From the NCBI GenBank assembly GCA_023053545.1, contig JAKZAN010000004.1, positions 4,402,001 to 4,466,000 of the forward strand: a stretch of 64,000 bases of DNA. The letters are read 5' to 3'. The notes beneath the pieces were generated by a model. The model was not told the origin of the DNA and made no database searches. It was given only the letters and a program-made list of their open reading frames with translations. Below, piece after piece: positions 26,261 to 38,225 of the stretch (positions are counted from its first letter, which is position 1; every line of letters starts with the position of its first letter). Source of the stretch: Lepidurus packardi (Eukaryota; Arthropoda; Branchiopoda; Notostraca; Triopsidae). A program made the translations under genes and the position numbers.

Positions 26261-26933
26261 CGGACAGTTTTACTCAAAATGCTCGCCAAATTTACGTCTT
26301 AAGTCGCCAATATCTCGCCAGAAAAAAAACGGATGACGAGTCACCAAAGTTGCCGTTGTTTCACTTAAGTAATATCATGTATTTAAAATGTATAATTTAC
26401 CATTTTAAGATTTACGTTATAGACATTTATTCAAGGTAGTCGGAAATATCGGCGACTTGCCCATCACGACGACAACGGTAGCTCACACAATACACAAAAT
26501 CACTCAACAATCACTAGGTCGTTCAGCTGATTACTTTATTATGTGAGTCACATCTATCAATGTGATTCGGCTGACTCCTAAACTCTGCTTGTAAATTTCT
26601 CCTTGTAGCACTATTCTTTAAATACCCAATGCGAGGTGATTTGATTGCTGCAACGAAACACAATGCGACTTCATCTCTAGAGCTTTAATTGACCTCAGTG
26701 GTGAGATTAACCTCTTAAGAACTCGCTTTGACTCTAACCCGGATATTACCTCGAGTTGGATAAGAGAATGTAAACGAAAGCGGTAAGAAGACGCAGCCAA
26801 GGGGATTCTCTTTCCCTTGAAACAAAAATCTTTATTGTACACAAGGGAGAAAAGACATCGCCCAAGTAATCGGCAAACAACTTGCCAATCGCCAAGTGAC
26901 TTCAGATGGACGCCAAACCACGTTCCCAAGTCG

Positions 26934-27165
26934 CTACAATTGGCGAGAAATCATCGTTGTTGGCAACACTGTATACAGTGTCGGGCTCAAGACTGATCCT
27001 TGAGGTAGACCTCTTTCTATCGTTCTCACGTCGGGTAGAACACTACCCACCCTGACCTTGATTTTCCTTTTTGTTAGGTAATTTCCGAGCCACTTTAGAG
27101 GGGTCCCGTATGCTAAGTTATTAGCAATTTCCGCTGCAAAATCGTTGTCTAGCATCATCTAGGGG
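26934..27165 (-). pseudogene. Non-LTR retrotransposon reverse transcriptase fragment
   Basis: Read on the minus strand, this frame encodes a piece of a LINE reverse transcriptase palm domain. LKWLGNYLTKRKIKVRVGS is followed by RGLPQGSVLSPTLY, the highly conserved (G/A)xPQGSxLSPxLF motif. The catalytic (F/Y)xDD box that should follow is absent: the frame ends 10 codons after the motif and the continuing sequence is not coding-like. It is a truncated, inactive insertion between CHAF1B and CTP synthase, probably of a Jockey/CR1/R1-like clade; the clade cannot be fixed from so little. Confidence 0.75.
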
Positions 27166-27286
27166 ATTGAATTCGAACTAACTATTCCTTTAGTTAGATT
27201 TGCCCCAAGCTAGCAAAAAAAGCACGTGGTCAACCCCCTCTCAATTTATCAAGCGTTTTATCTGAAGATTTTATATGCTGAGTAGA

Positions 27287-30098
27287 ATGAAATATATACT
27301 TGTTACCGGTGGTGTAATTAGTGGTATTGGAAAAGGTGTAATTACTAGCTCCATTGGAACTATCTTGAAACATTGTGGTCTGGTGGTAACGGCGATCAAG
27401 ATCGATCCGTATATTAACATTGATGCTGGCACTTTTTCTCCTTATGAGCACGGTAACATAATTGTTCATCTCTACTATAGTTAGAAAGCTCTCTGATGTG
27501 TGCCTTATTTCAGGAGAAGTTTATGTTTTGGATGATGGAGGAGAAGTAGATTTGGATCTCGGAAATTATGAACGTTTCCTGGATATCACCTTGCACAGAG
27601 ATAATAATATAACAACTGGTCGAGTCTATAAGCAAGTCATTGACCGAGAAAGGCAAGGAGACTATCTAGGCAAAACTGTTCAAGGTATATTCTATATTTT
27701 CCTGTTTTATTCCAGCCTAACTCTTATTCATTTGATCAGTTGTACCTCACATTACTGACGCTGTCCAGGAATGGATCGAAAAAGTAGCAAAGGTTCCTGT
27801 TAGCGCGGATAATCAAGAACCTGCCGTTTGCATAATTGAATTGGGAGGTACCATAGGAGACATCGAAGGCATGCCCTTCGTTGAAGCGTTTAGGCAGTTT
27901 CAATTTCGCGTCAAGAGAGAGAATTTTTGCTGCGTCCATGTCTCACTTGTTCCCCATGTAAGTCATCCAAATTGTTTTATTTTTATATAATGAGTTTTCA
28001 TTGACTATTAGCCTCGTTCAACTGGGGAGCCTAAAACGAAGCCAACTCAATCGAGTGTTAGGGAATTGCGCGGTTTGGGTTTATCCCCGGACTTGATTGT
28101 CTGCCGAAGTGAAATGCCCATCAATGAGGCTGTTAAATCAAAAATTAGCAACTTTTGTCATGTTGCTCCTGAACAGGTAAACTCCCAAATGAATTCAGCT
28201 ATATTTAACTTTAGTCTAATTCGAACCTAAACAGGTAATTGGGATTCACGACTGCACTTCCATTTATCGTGTGCCTTTTATGCTGGAAGAGCAAGGAGTA
28301 TTGAATTTCTTTAGCGAAAGGCTGAACCTTCCCATATCTTTGCCCAGGCCTCGTCGTTTTATGCACCAATGGCGAGACTTGGCTGATAGGTACACACTTG
28401 TGTTTGACAGTCAATTGGCCCCTAATTTCTAACCATTTGAAGGCACGATAACATGACAAAATGTGCCGAAATCGCTTTAGTCGGCAAATATACGCAACTG
28501 GAAGATTCGTATGCATCTGTAGTCAAAGCTCTACAGCATGCGTCGTTAACAGTCCTACGCAAATTGCAATTAACGGTATTACTTTAAAAAAATTAAATAA
28601 TCCGTATATCTAAGGCATATATAGTGCATTGAAGCCTGCCATTTAGAAGACGAGTGCAAGAAAACAAATCCGATAGCCTATCATAAGGCTTGGCAAAGTC
28701 TCTGCAAGGCTCAGTAATATTATATTCTTAAGTTCGGTTATAATACTTGGCATTGTTTACTTCCCATACATTTTCTTTTTCTTTCAATGTTTTAAAAAAC
28801 AAGGTTTGTTTCAACTGTCTCTTGTTTTCAACTGTCTTTTTTTTCAACTGTCTTTTTTTTTCAACTGTCTTTTTTTTCAACTGTCTCGTAGATTAATTCT
28901 AAAAAAAATTATGTTATTTTATTAATTTGTATTGAATATCTTGCACTTCATACAGGGGTGTAATTGTACCAGGAGGCTTTGGAAAACGTGGCATGGAAGG
29001 CAAAATTGCTGCAGTTCATTGGTGCCGCACCACGAACAAGCCCTTCTTAGGCGTTTGTCTGGGTTTGCAAGCTGCTGTAATCGAATTTACGAGGTTGCTT
29101 ATCAGACTCATAAATCATGTCTAAGCTGCGAGTAACACATGGGCTTCAATACTAGGAACGTAATGGGTTGGAAAGGTGCCAATACGACAGAAATTGATCC
29201 CAAGACTCCCTACCCGGTGATCATTGACATGCCGGAGCATACAGGCAGTCAGATGGGCGGCACCATGCGTTTGGGCAAACGAACCACGCTTTTCAAGGAC
29301 AAAACATCCACAACATGTAATCTTTTTCCACTGTCACGTGTTTTGCCCACACTATAAGAAAATGTTTTTCTCTCGAAATAGTCAGGTTGTATGGAGGCAA
29401 AGATTCTGTCGATGAACGTCATCGTCATCGGTACGAAGTCAACCCGGATTATGTCAAAGAAATAGAAAGCCATGGACTAAAATTCGTAGGTGCGTACATA
29501 TTTCTAATGTTTGAATTACCCTTTCCTTGGGTTCAATTATTTTACCTCATTTAATTAATGTTTAATTTACGTATCTCATTATTTGTCATCAAATAGTAGT
29601 CGATAATTTCTTTGTGGTTAACTTGTTATACTTGTAATTTCTTACGATTAATTTTAATATTATTGCAATTTCAACGGCTTGTTAGGGCACGATGATACGG
29701 GGAAGCGAATGGAAATTATTGAGTTGCAAGACCATCCGTACTTCGTTGCTACGCAATATCACCCAGAGTATATTTCCCGACCTTTGAAACCTTCCCCTCC
29801 GTATTTGGGTTTATTACTAGCCTCGTGCGGCAAACTGTCTTCTTACTTAAACAAAGGCTGCAAATTTTCGCCTCGTTCCTCTTCCATCGACGGAGAAGCC
29901 TCCGGTAACTTTTCTTCTTCAGTATGAAGATTATTTTCTAACTTTTTATTTTGTCTGATTTATTTTTTAGATGACGAAGCAGATGCGTCGATGAAACGTA
30001 GTGCGTCTACGCCCTCCACATGTGCAAATAAACCTCATTTCACTGTGGGTTCACAGACGAGCTCGGTTGTGTCTTTAGCTGAATTAACATTAAAATAG
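27287..30098 (+). CDS. CTPS: CTP synthase (glutamine-hydrolysing), 12 exons
   Basis: Cytosolic enzyme that makes CTP from UTP, ATP and glutamine. Exons: 27287-27452, 27514-27684, 27740-27957, 28012-28176, 28235-28389, 28443-28575, 28625-28713, 28956-29093, 29156-29316, 29382-29489, 29686-29904, 29971-30098, about 616 residues (human 591). The ATG at 27287 gives [17 protein letters not shown], the invariant synthetase P-loop start. An in-frame ATG at 27275 would add four residues. The synthetase half continues with [37 protein letters not shown] and [14 protein letters not shown]. The amidotransferase half has the oxyanion region VPGGFGKRG, the nucleophile elbow GVCLGLQ with the catalytic Cys, and QYHPEY with the catalytic His. 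The Ser/Thr-rich tail is where animal enzymes are phosphorylated. The exon 8 donor (GTTGCT) is weak. Intron 7 carries a minisatellite just before its acceptor. No disabling change was seen. Confidence 0.94.
28811..28887. repeat. Polypyrimidine minisatellite in CTPS intron 7
   Basis: Five copies of a 16-17-base unit, TCAACTGTC plus a T run, start at 28811, 28828, 28844, 28861 and 28877. The array lies about 70 bases upstream of the exon 8 acceptor and multiplies T-rich tracts on the coding strand. Confidence 0.85.
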
Positions 30099-31030
30099 CA
30101 ATTTCGCAGTGATCCCTAAATGACACGATGGTGTCTGTTGGATTCCCTTTTTTTGTATGACTTACGGTTTCATTTTTTCCGATATAACTGTGGACTTTAT
30201 ATGGCACAACTAAATAGAAAAATCCTTGGTAAATTTTTTCTTAGTTCTCGCTGTATTTCAAGCAGTATTTACCATACTTATGTGTGTATCTACATTTTTT
30301 TTTTGTACTTTTCATCTGGCCTGGCCCAGCAACAAATTTTAAGGCCTAGGACTACGCAGTTAGTGTCGTAACGGAGACAACAAAGAAGAAGTGGGGGGCT
30401 GGCCAGGCCAAAGCATCGTAAAGTTGTAATCTGAGCTCAGGCTAGATGAGTTTTTCTCCCTTCAAATGCCATTTTAACAAGGTCAGCTGCACTTGAGGAG
30501 GCTTCCTACTTTGCCCTAACTGCAAGAAGGAGACAAATGCTAAAGTTTTTACTAAACGTTACTGGCCATGTGTTCACCTTCTTTGTCTTTGTCCTTTGAT
30601 TTGTAAAGAAATTGTCAATTACTGCGAGACGGATGCATTTTCTTGCTCTCATATGTTCTTAAGTTCAAGGGTGCAATGCTTTTTACTGTTTTAAGCTGTT
30701 TACGAACAGATTTTCAAGCTATGAAAAAACGGATATGTGTAGTTATATTTGCGACTCGGATTACGGCTGCAGGAGGCAACCTTTGACCTACCCGCTTTTT
30801 AGTCCATGAAGTAGCAAAGTCGAAACTGTTCAGTTGGTATTTCTGATACGTACAGTACCAGAGCAGAGCCTACCGTTTTGTGTTGCTAGGCTCAGTTGCT
30901 TCACAAAGAACGAGAGTTAAGAAGGGGCGGAGCTAAACCGTGGAGGATGCCAGACGCAAGTATAAAAGGAGCACGTACAAAGCGCGGCATTGCGTGCTGA
31001 TGCTCTGCTGCTCAGCGGAGTTCTGAAATC
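30099..31030 (+). promoter_or_regulatory. Intergenic spacer with TATA promoter of the vitellogenin-family gene
   Basis: A strong TATA box TATAAAAG lies at 30961-30968, 63 bases before the ATG at 31031, placing the start of transcription near 30990-31000. A GC-box-like GGGGCGG sits at 30936-30942. This is the clearest core promoter in the window and fits a highly expressed, regulated gene. The first half of the spacer is presumably the CTPS 3' UTR; no clear AATAAA was seen there. Confidence 0.6.
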
Positions 31031-34000
31031 ATGGCACACGCAATTAGTAGCATAAGGCTCTGGGCTGTGGTTTTAGCTGTTGCCACTTTTAGCGGTGAGT
31101 TTGTCCCTCCTTAATTTTTATCAAGTGGTTTTTATTCCTCCCAAAAATTTTAAACGCATATTTCCTTTTTTGAGTTATTCCTTGCCACCACACAGAAATT
31201 TCGTTCTCGTAACTGCGTAGAAATTGCATTTTAATTTATTTTTTAACTGCTACTATATCAAGAATGTAACCAGTTTAGTGCATGAATGGTCTATTATCTC
31301 CTTAAAAGTTGTTTAATAATGTAATAGAACTTTACGTGTTTCGTTCCTGTGAACATTCATTTTCATTCATTTTCTTGTTGAATTTTGCGTATTCTATAGT
31401 GTTCATCGATGGCTGCACTGTTGTGCGTGAACAAACATTCTATCGCCTTTTATAATTCATTTGCAGAATCTAATAGGGCTGATCTAATCTGATTGTTTTT
31501 GTAATTAGCTCCGTTGAAAGCCAGCACTGGATTGTTCGAAGTTGGTCAGGAGTACCAGTTCAGCTACGTTGCATGGACCGATACTGGAGTGAGGGATCCC
31601 GTCGCTTTTACCTCGGGCTTCGGTTACCGTGCTAACTTGGTGGTGCAACGCACTTCAGCCACATCGGCCATAGCAAAAGTATGACTATTAATTCTCTTTT
31701 TTAAACGTTCTAGCTCAGCGGTTTTTGTCCTTAATTTGTTTATTTAATTATTATTATTATTTTTGCTGTACAGTTCTCCGATATTGTGGTTGGCATATAC
31801 AATGGTCCTGAAGCGGGCGTTGAAAAGACGAACTTCGTGAAGAAGCCTACCGTTACCGCCCCGCTGGAAAAGCCGATTCGCATAACCTACAAAAACGGCA
31901 AGGTAAGCTTTTTCTTCCTTTCTTTATTATGCACACGTCGAAAGGTTCGAGAAGATCAAATCCGAGTTGAAGCCCGAGATTTCACCGATTTACCATACGA
32001 ATAGCGAGCATCTCCCAAGGTCTCAATGTTCAGCGCCATCTCTTTTTAATGGCACTTTAGTTTGCAATAAAACTCAGTGAAACGCGTGCACTGTACTGAT
32101 ATTTTGGAAAGCTTTTTGTGATACCGTCTGATCGAGTATTTTTGTGCCGGAATGCACTGAATTCGTCGATATTTTTATTGCTGAAAGTCCTGATTTCTAT
32201 ATTTCTGTAATTTTTCTGAACGTACATTGTCAAATTTTAAATAAATTTCATAGAGACGCTAATTATTGTGCTTTTTTCCGGGTAGGTTACCGGATTGGAT
32301 GTAGATCCTACGGATCCTTTGTGGTCCGTGAACATCAAAAAGGGTTTGGCCACGGCTTTGCAAGTAGATGTGTCCACTGGTGGTGATTTTGGCAAAAACG
32401 ACAATACGTTTTTCCGTACCATTGAAGTAATTACTCTTTTCTTCTTAATGCATCTTTTTTCTGTGTTTGATCGTTGGCTTTTAGCCCATTGTAATATTTC
32501 TACGTTTTAAATTTAGAACACGATCACTGGCAATTGCGAGACTACCTATTCTTTTGGTGTGCCAGACAAAAATTCCATCTCTATCGTGAAACAGCGTACC
32601 GTTTCGGACTGCACCAATGTTCCCCGTATTTTCGTCAATTCATTCGGTGGAACTACTTGCAGTGGTGAACCGAAGGTTGTTTTACTTCAAAATTGAAAAG
32701 TTTAAGTGTTCAAGTTGTAACTGTATAGGATCCAGTGGTTGCTACCACTCAGGCTTACTACCAATTCGATAAGAATATCAAGGGAGGTTTGAAACCCCAG
32801 GTCATCTCATCCATGGGTTACAACGTGATCCAATGGCATGCTCCAGAAGGAACACCTTTCTACAACCTTGCCAAGTAAGGTTCTTTCTTATTTGTCCTAT
32901 CAATCATGCCAAGTTTTGACAAATTAGAAAATTTGGAACCAAGCTGTATATTATAATACTCCTATTAGAATTAAGTTTAATAAACTGTTCTTATTCCTTT
33001 CCCTAGCCAAACCATGTTCTTGAAAACATCAGGACCTATCGGTAAAGCGTTGGACTTCCCTGCCAATCCTAAGCATTACGACAGTTTGGCCTTTTCTTTC
33101 CGCCGCGAAGTTCCTGGTCCTCAAGATGACGTCGATTTGACTGCCGATGAAAGCTACTTCCACCCCGAAGAACTTGGCTCTCAGGAAGCCCTCCGCCTTA
33201 ACGTATGTGCCTATTCCTAATTGCAATTTCTTAAATTCTAATATATTTATGTATTGAAAACAATAGATGATCGAAGCTATTCGTGGCGTCGCAGCCCAGC
33301 TTGCAGATTCCGTCGACCAAAAGACCCTCGAGTCGCCTGCATTTTATGTGGCTTTGTCAACAATCCAAGCTCTGAATTTGCAATCTTTGAAAGCTACTTG
33401 GATGGTCGTCCAGGGTGATCCGGTTAAAAAGTAAGACCTCGTACATTTTGTTTGTCAGTCGAATTTGAGTATTTTCCATACGTTAACTAAATTTCAAAAA
33501 CTTGCGGAAACGAAGGGCGATTTTCGTGGATCTGTTGCCCTTATCTGGTACCAACCCCGCGGCCGTGATGATCAAAGAATTAGTTTCGGACGGCAAAGTC
33601 AGCGACTGGGAAGCCCGTAAATCTCTTTCTTACCTCCCGTACTACTTGCGTGTGCCCACCGAGAAATTACTGGTCGAATACGAAAGCTTGCTTAAGCCAA
33701 ACCCAAACATTAAGAGCAAGCAGCTAAATGCAGCGGTTTTGCTCTCGTTCGGCCACTTGATCGGCGTGACCTGCAATTCTGGCAAAGGCTGCAAGAATGA
33801 TGTGGTTAACAAGTACAGCAAAATCTTCCTCGATAGGTTCAAGGGTGAGTCTTCTTTTTTTTTAGAAAAAGGAACAAAATCAGCTTCTGCTATTTATATG
33901 TATTCAGCTTATGTTTTTTTTTTTTCGGGAATTCTTATTTACGAACTTTGTATTGTTTAATAGCCTCCAAGGACCACGCTGAACAGACAGTACTTCTCCA

Positions 34001-37000
34001 AACGATCGCCAACACCAAACTGCCTGCTTTGGTAGAAAAGCTCACTCCTTTCGCCAAAAGCGCCAGCCGTGCCTTGAGACCCCAAGTTTTGCAAAGTTTG
34101 CAAGTTTTGGCGAAAACTAAGCGCGACAAGCTCCTCGCCGTCGTTATGCCCATTATGATGAACCCGGCTGAGCCCACTGAAATTCGTATTACGGCCTTTG
34201 CTGCCATTTTGAACAACAAACCCTCGTTTCTGGAGCTGCAACAAATCACCGCTGGTATGATTTGGGAAAGAAACGCTGAAGTGCTGAATTTCGTTCTAAC
34301 CAGCTTCAAAGCGGCTGCCAATTCCAAGAGTCCTTGCCATGAACCTTTGTAAGTTGATTACTTATTTCAGAGTTTGCATTTTCATTCACCGTTTTCTTCT
34401 TATTTTATTTTTTCTTGTTGTGGGGTGATCGAGAGCAGCTCAAACCAATTGCAGTTGTTATTGCGTCGTATCGCGCATCTCAAGACTTCTCCCTTCCGTT
34501 CTACCAACCGCTGGTTCGATTACAAAGATCCACAATATGGCATGGGGGGTGGATTGCAACTCTTGACCGTTTACAACGAAGAGTCCCGCGTGCCTTTGAT
34601 TTTGGTGGGACGAGCTTCCTATCGTATATCGGATTATAACTACTTGCCATTAGAGGTAGTTGTTTAGAAACTCGCAATAATCAAGTACATATATGACTTT
34701 TTTTTTATATTAAATGTCTAGATATATTTGCGCTTGGAAGGCGTCGAAGATGCGTATGTCAAAGCTTTCAAGCGTTTGGACCCCAAGGATTTCAAGATGG
34801 AAGACTTGAAAAACCTTTTAAACTCAATTAAAGTGTCACCTCGTAACCAAGCGCCATTAAAGATTGAATTCGCTGTCCGCTCTCAAGGGTACACCATGAT
34901 GTACCGCCACGTGGGTGCTGAAGATCTCAAAGAGCTGCGAGAAGGTACTCTAGATTCGTGTACCAATTCGTAATTCCCCACTTGACATAAATGTTTTTTT
35001 AGGAAAGGGATTAGGAGAACTAATTGCCAAGGGCCTTCAGCTCAGTCGCAATTTGGTCACTATGGGTGGTCAGTACATGCAGTGGCGTCCTAATGACTTG
35101 GGCTTTGCCGTAGGCATTGGCCTGGCCACACCTTCTTTTGGCAAGTTGGATGTCTCTTATGGACCCAATCCTGGTGCTCAAGGCATTTCTCGTGCGGCTA
35201 AACTCGACGCGGAGTAAGTTTAAAATTTTCTCAGCAGTTATTAGTTATATTAACAAGCTTTGTGAACTTGTTTCTAGTATTCGACTACAAGTTGTGACTT
35301 TCGTCGGCACGCATAACCCGCTCGGTGCTATGCAAGGCATATCCAAAGTGCGCATGTCATCTCTGCACTTGCCGCTTAGCCTGGCTCTCACGTACAATCC
35401 CGCAACTCACGAAGCACAGCTGAAATGGGATACGCCTACCCGTAATTGAATCCTATATTCTTAATAATTGATTCTGAAAAGCTTACCCGATATTTTCTTT
35501 ACGTAGAAGCTAAACCATTGTCTCTCTTCATGTCGAGCAAAACGGTGGCCTTTGTTCTAGGCAAAGATTCCACCCGAGTGTTGGAGGTTATGAAAGAAAC
35601 GTGCGCTAGCTGCAAAGCTGCGGCGTTGGTAACGTCTGGCAAATTAGGGGGAGTAAGTTGCTTTCGTTTACTTCGGTACCCCGTTTAATGTTACACATTC
35701 CTGTAAACGTACTTTAGGAAGTTTTCCGTGATAAGAGCAACGAACGCTTAGGCTTGGAATCCCAAATTGAAGTGATGGATTGCGAACGCTACACTGGTAA
35801 GGGTGCTGTTGCTAAATTGCTCTACAACAGCTTCAAGCCTTCCGACATCAATTCCAGGTATAAATTTATTTATAGTACATTATTGTTCTTATTCATTTTA
35901 AAGTTCGCAGCATTTTAATGCACAACTAAAAAATATTAGTTTTAAGTAGTATTATTAAATATTTAAAATTTAATTTAATATATGTTCTACTATTAATTCC
36001 ATGAATGTTTTAATTTCAGGGCAATACATTTTATATGTAATTTCACCATTTTTATTTCACGTAATGTAGGGGAAGCCCCGTGGCATTCTTGGTGATGGGT
36101 ATGATGCATCTACGCAACTACTTGTACCTGTACCCACGTACGGAGTCTTGCGCTTTCAAAGCTGTGTTGCAGAACGCTAAGGAAAACCCTGCTTCTGCCG
36201 TGATTTGAATTTATTTTGACGTCTTCGAAACAGAGCCTTAATTTTTGTTTCTCAAGGTTGAATTGCGTATGAAGCCTGTACTGACTGCAGCCAAGAAAGG
36301 CTCCTCAACCATAAGCTTAACTGGCCAATTTCTCATTAAAGGAGAGCCCAACAGGCAGTGGAACATTGATGGAAGCTACGAATTTGAGCCTTTCAACGTC
36401 AAGTCGAAATTGAGCATTAAAATCGCTCGCCAAGCTGTGCCTAGCTTGGACCTTAAACCTCGTGCCGTAAGCTTCTATTTCATTTCGTAAGTTTGAGCTT
36501 CTAGCTTATCTTTTAATTGTTTAGCTTTGCCTCACAATGAACACTGCTTGGCCCGCGGTTCCTGATGATGTCTTCGAAACACCTTCGACACCAGAGCCTA
36601 ACCTCAGCAGAGACGCTACTTTAGTTTGGGGCGAAGCTCCAGCTAATGAGTGTCCCCCAGTTGGGGGCAAAGGCGTCGCTAGTTTAGTCGTAAGTTCCTC
36701 TGCCCGTCCTTTTTCCTTTACGCGACTCTGTTTTAACGTGTTTTTTAAACACTCGTCTAGATCAGTACTGTTGGCAATATTACTAACGCTCAGCGTGAAG
36801 CCGCCACCAAACGTGATCGTTGGCCTTTCACTCAATGTGATGCGGATCGTAGAGGCAATGGACGTACAGGCGTTGTGTGGCCGTTGACCGAGGCTTGCTT
36901 TGAAGCTGCCGATGAATACACCACACCTCGCAGCTACGTCACGCACTTCTCGTACAGCCATTTGTCCGACCGAGCTATGCGCGCTTTGCGTCGCCTGGAC

Positions 37001-38225
37001 TTGGCTGTGAAAGCTGGCTTGGTGGCTTACTGGGAATCTCATGCACCCCATAATGACCACGGCCATTCCCATGGTAGTGGCAAGAAAGGACCCAACTCTG
37101 GACATATTGAACTCCGGACTGAGTTTGCGCCGGACAACACCGTTGACTTACACGTGCATACTGATGAATTGCACAGCCATTACGAAGATGTAGATATCCT
37201 CAAAGGATTAGCTGGTTATCTGCGCAATGCTAGGTTACCCATGGGCCAAGAACTTCTGATAAAAGCCGGACTCATTGGTAAAGACGCCTTTATTACTTCA
37301 AAGCAATATTATGATCTCAGGAATATAACCGGTTCTGAATCTTTTCTAGGAATTTGCGATGTGGCTCCAAAAGTTATCGTCAGTTTGGACAACGTAACCA
37401 TTCCCTACAGTGTGCCCAATTGTTACACTTTGGCCAGTGCTGATTGCTCGGCTGAACCCCGTTATGCTGTCTTAGTGAAGAAGAGCAAACAAGGTTTGCC
37501 TTTGGTAAGTTGTTTTTTTGTGGTTGCCCGAGTGTTTGGAATTTGCGTTTCCTAATCCAAAAGAAAGACAAAAAAAAATCTTTACTAATTACACTTGGTC
37601 CTTATTAGGCAGCGAAAATTTACATTGGTGGCCATTCCATCGAACTCGCACCTACGGCCAAAGGTATAGACGTTAAAATCAACGACAAAGCGGTAACTAT
37701 TACCGCAGGCGAACCTTACACGTACCCCGAGAAAGATGCAATTGTGCCCATTGTCACGTAAGTGCTTAGTGTTGTGTTGCTTTAAACAGTACTTGAGAGT
37801 GTGAAAGTAACGCTGTTTATATCACGATCATAGGATTATCAAACTCGGGGCGCGATATTTCATAATTGCGCCTGAATTGCGCCTGTCTTTGCGCTACACA
37901 GGAGACGATTTGACCATGTTTGTACCTGCTTCGCACCGTGCTTCACATTGCGGCCTCTGCGGTGATTTCAATGGTCAATCCGGAAAAGAGTTGATTGGAC
38001 CTACAGGCTGTGCTTTAGCGACTGGTACCGATTTAGCGAACGCCTACATATTGAAGGATAAGGCCTGTAAAGAAAGCATCCCTAAAACCCAGTGCTTGCC
38101 CAGCGATGGTGGTAAGGATTCGTTAACATTACGAGAAACTAATAACGAGGATTTTGCTTTCTGTAGCTGCACCTCCAAAGGACAAAGGAGGCATTGTGAG
38201 CTTTTTGGACATGCTCCATAATTGA
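31031..38225 (+). CDS. Vg: Vitellogenin-family large lipid transfer protein with C-terminal VWD module, 24 exons
   Basis: Secreted lipid and phosphate carrier taken up by oocytes, or a related haemolymph lipoprotein. Exons: 31031-31094, 31509-31678, 31774-31902, 32286-32426, 32517-32675, 32729-32874, 33007-33202, 33267-33430, 33516-33844, 33964-34348, 34439-34655, 34722-34944, 35003-35213, 35278-35441, 35507-35652, 35718-35857, 36070-36199, 36257-36466, 36525-36689, 36761-37277, 37350-37504, 37609-37757, 37834-38111, 38167-38225, about 1548 residues. The first exon encodes a signal peptide (SIRLWAVVLAVATFSG). LFEVGQEYQFSY opens the vitellogenin N-terminal lipid-binding domain; an alpha-helical superhelix follows (KTLESPAFYVALSTIQALN, YLPYYLRVPTEK). 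The tail is a von Willebrand D domain with CGLCGDFNGQ near residue 1476. It is shorter than most vitellogenins, lacks a polyserine tract, and has a His-rich stretch near residue 1260. Two short introns (37278-37349 and 38112-38166) could be read through, so the C terminus is less sure. A clottable-protein-like role is possible. Confidence 0.9.

Noticed and set aside
36521..37105. Minus-strand 194-codon frame
   Set aside because: Antisense shadow of vitellogenin exons 19-20.
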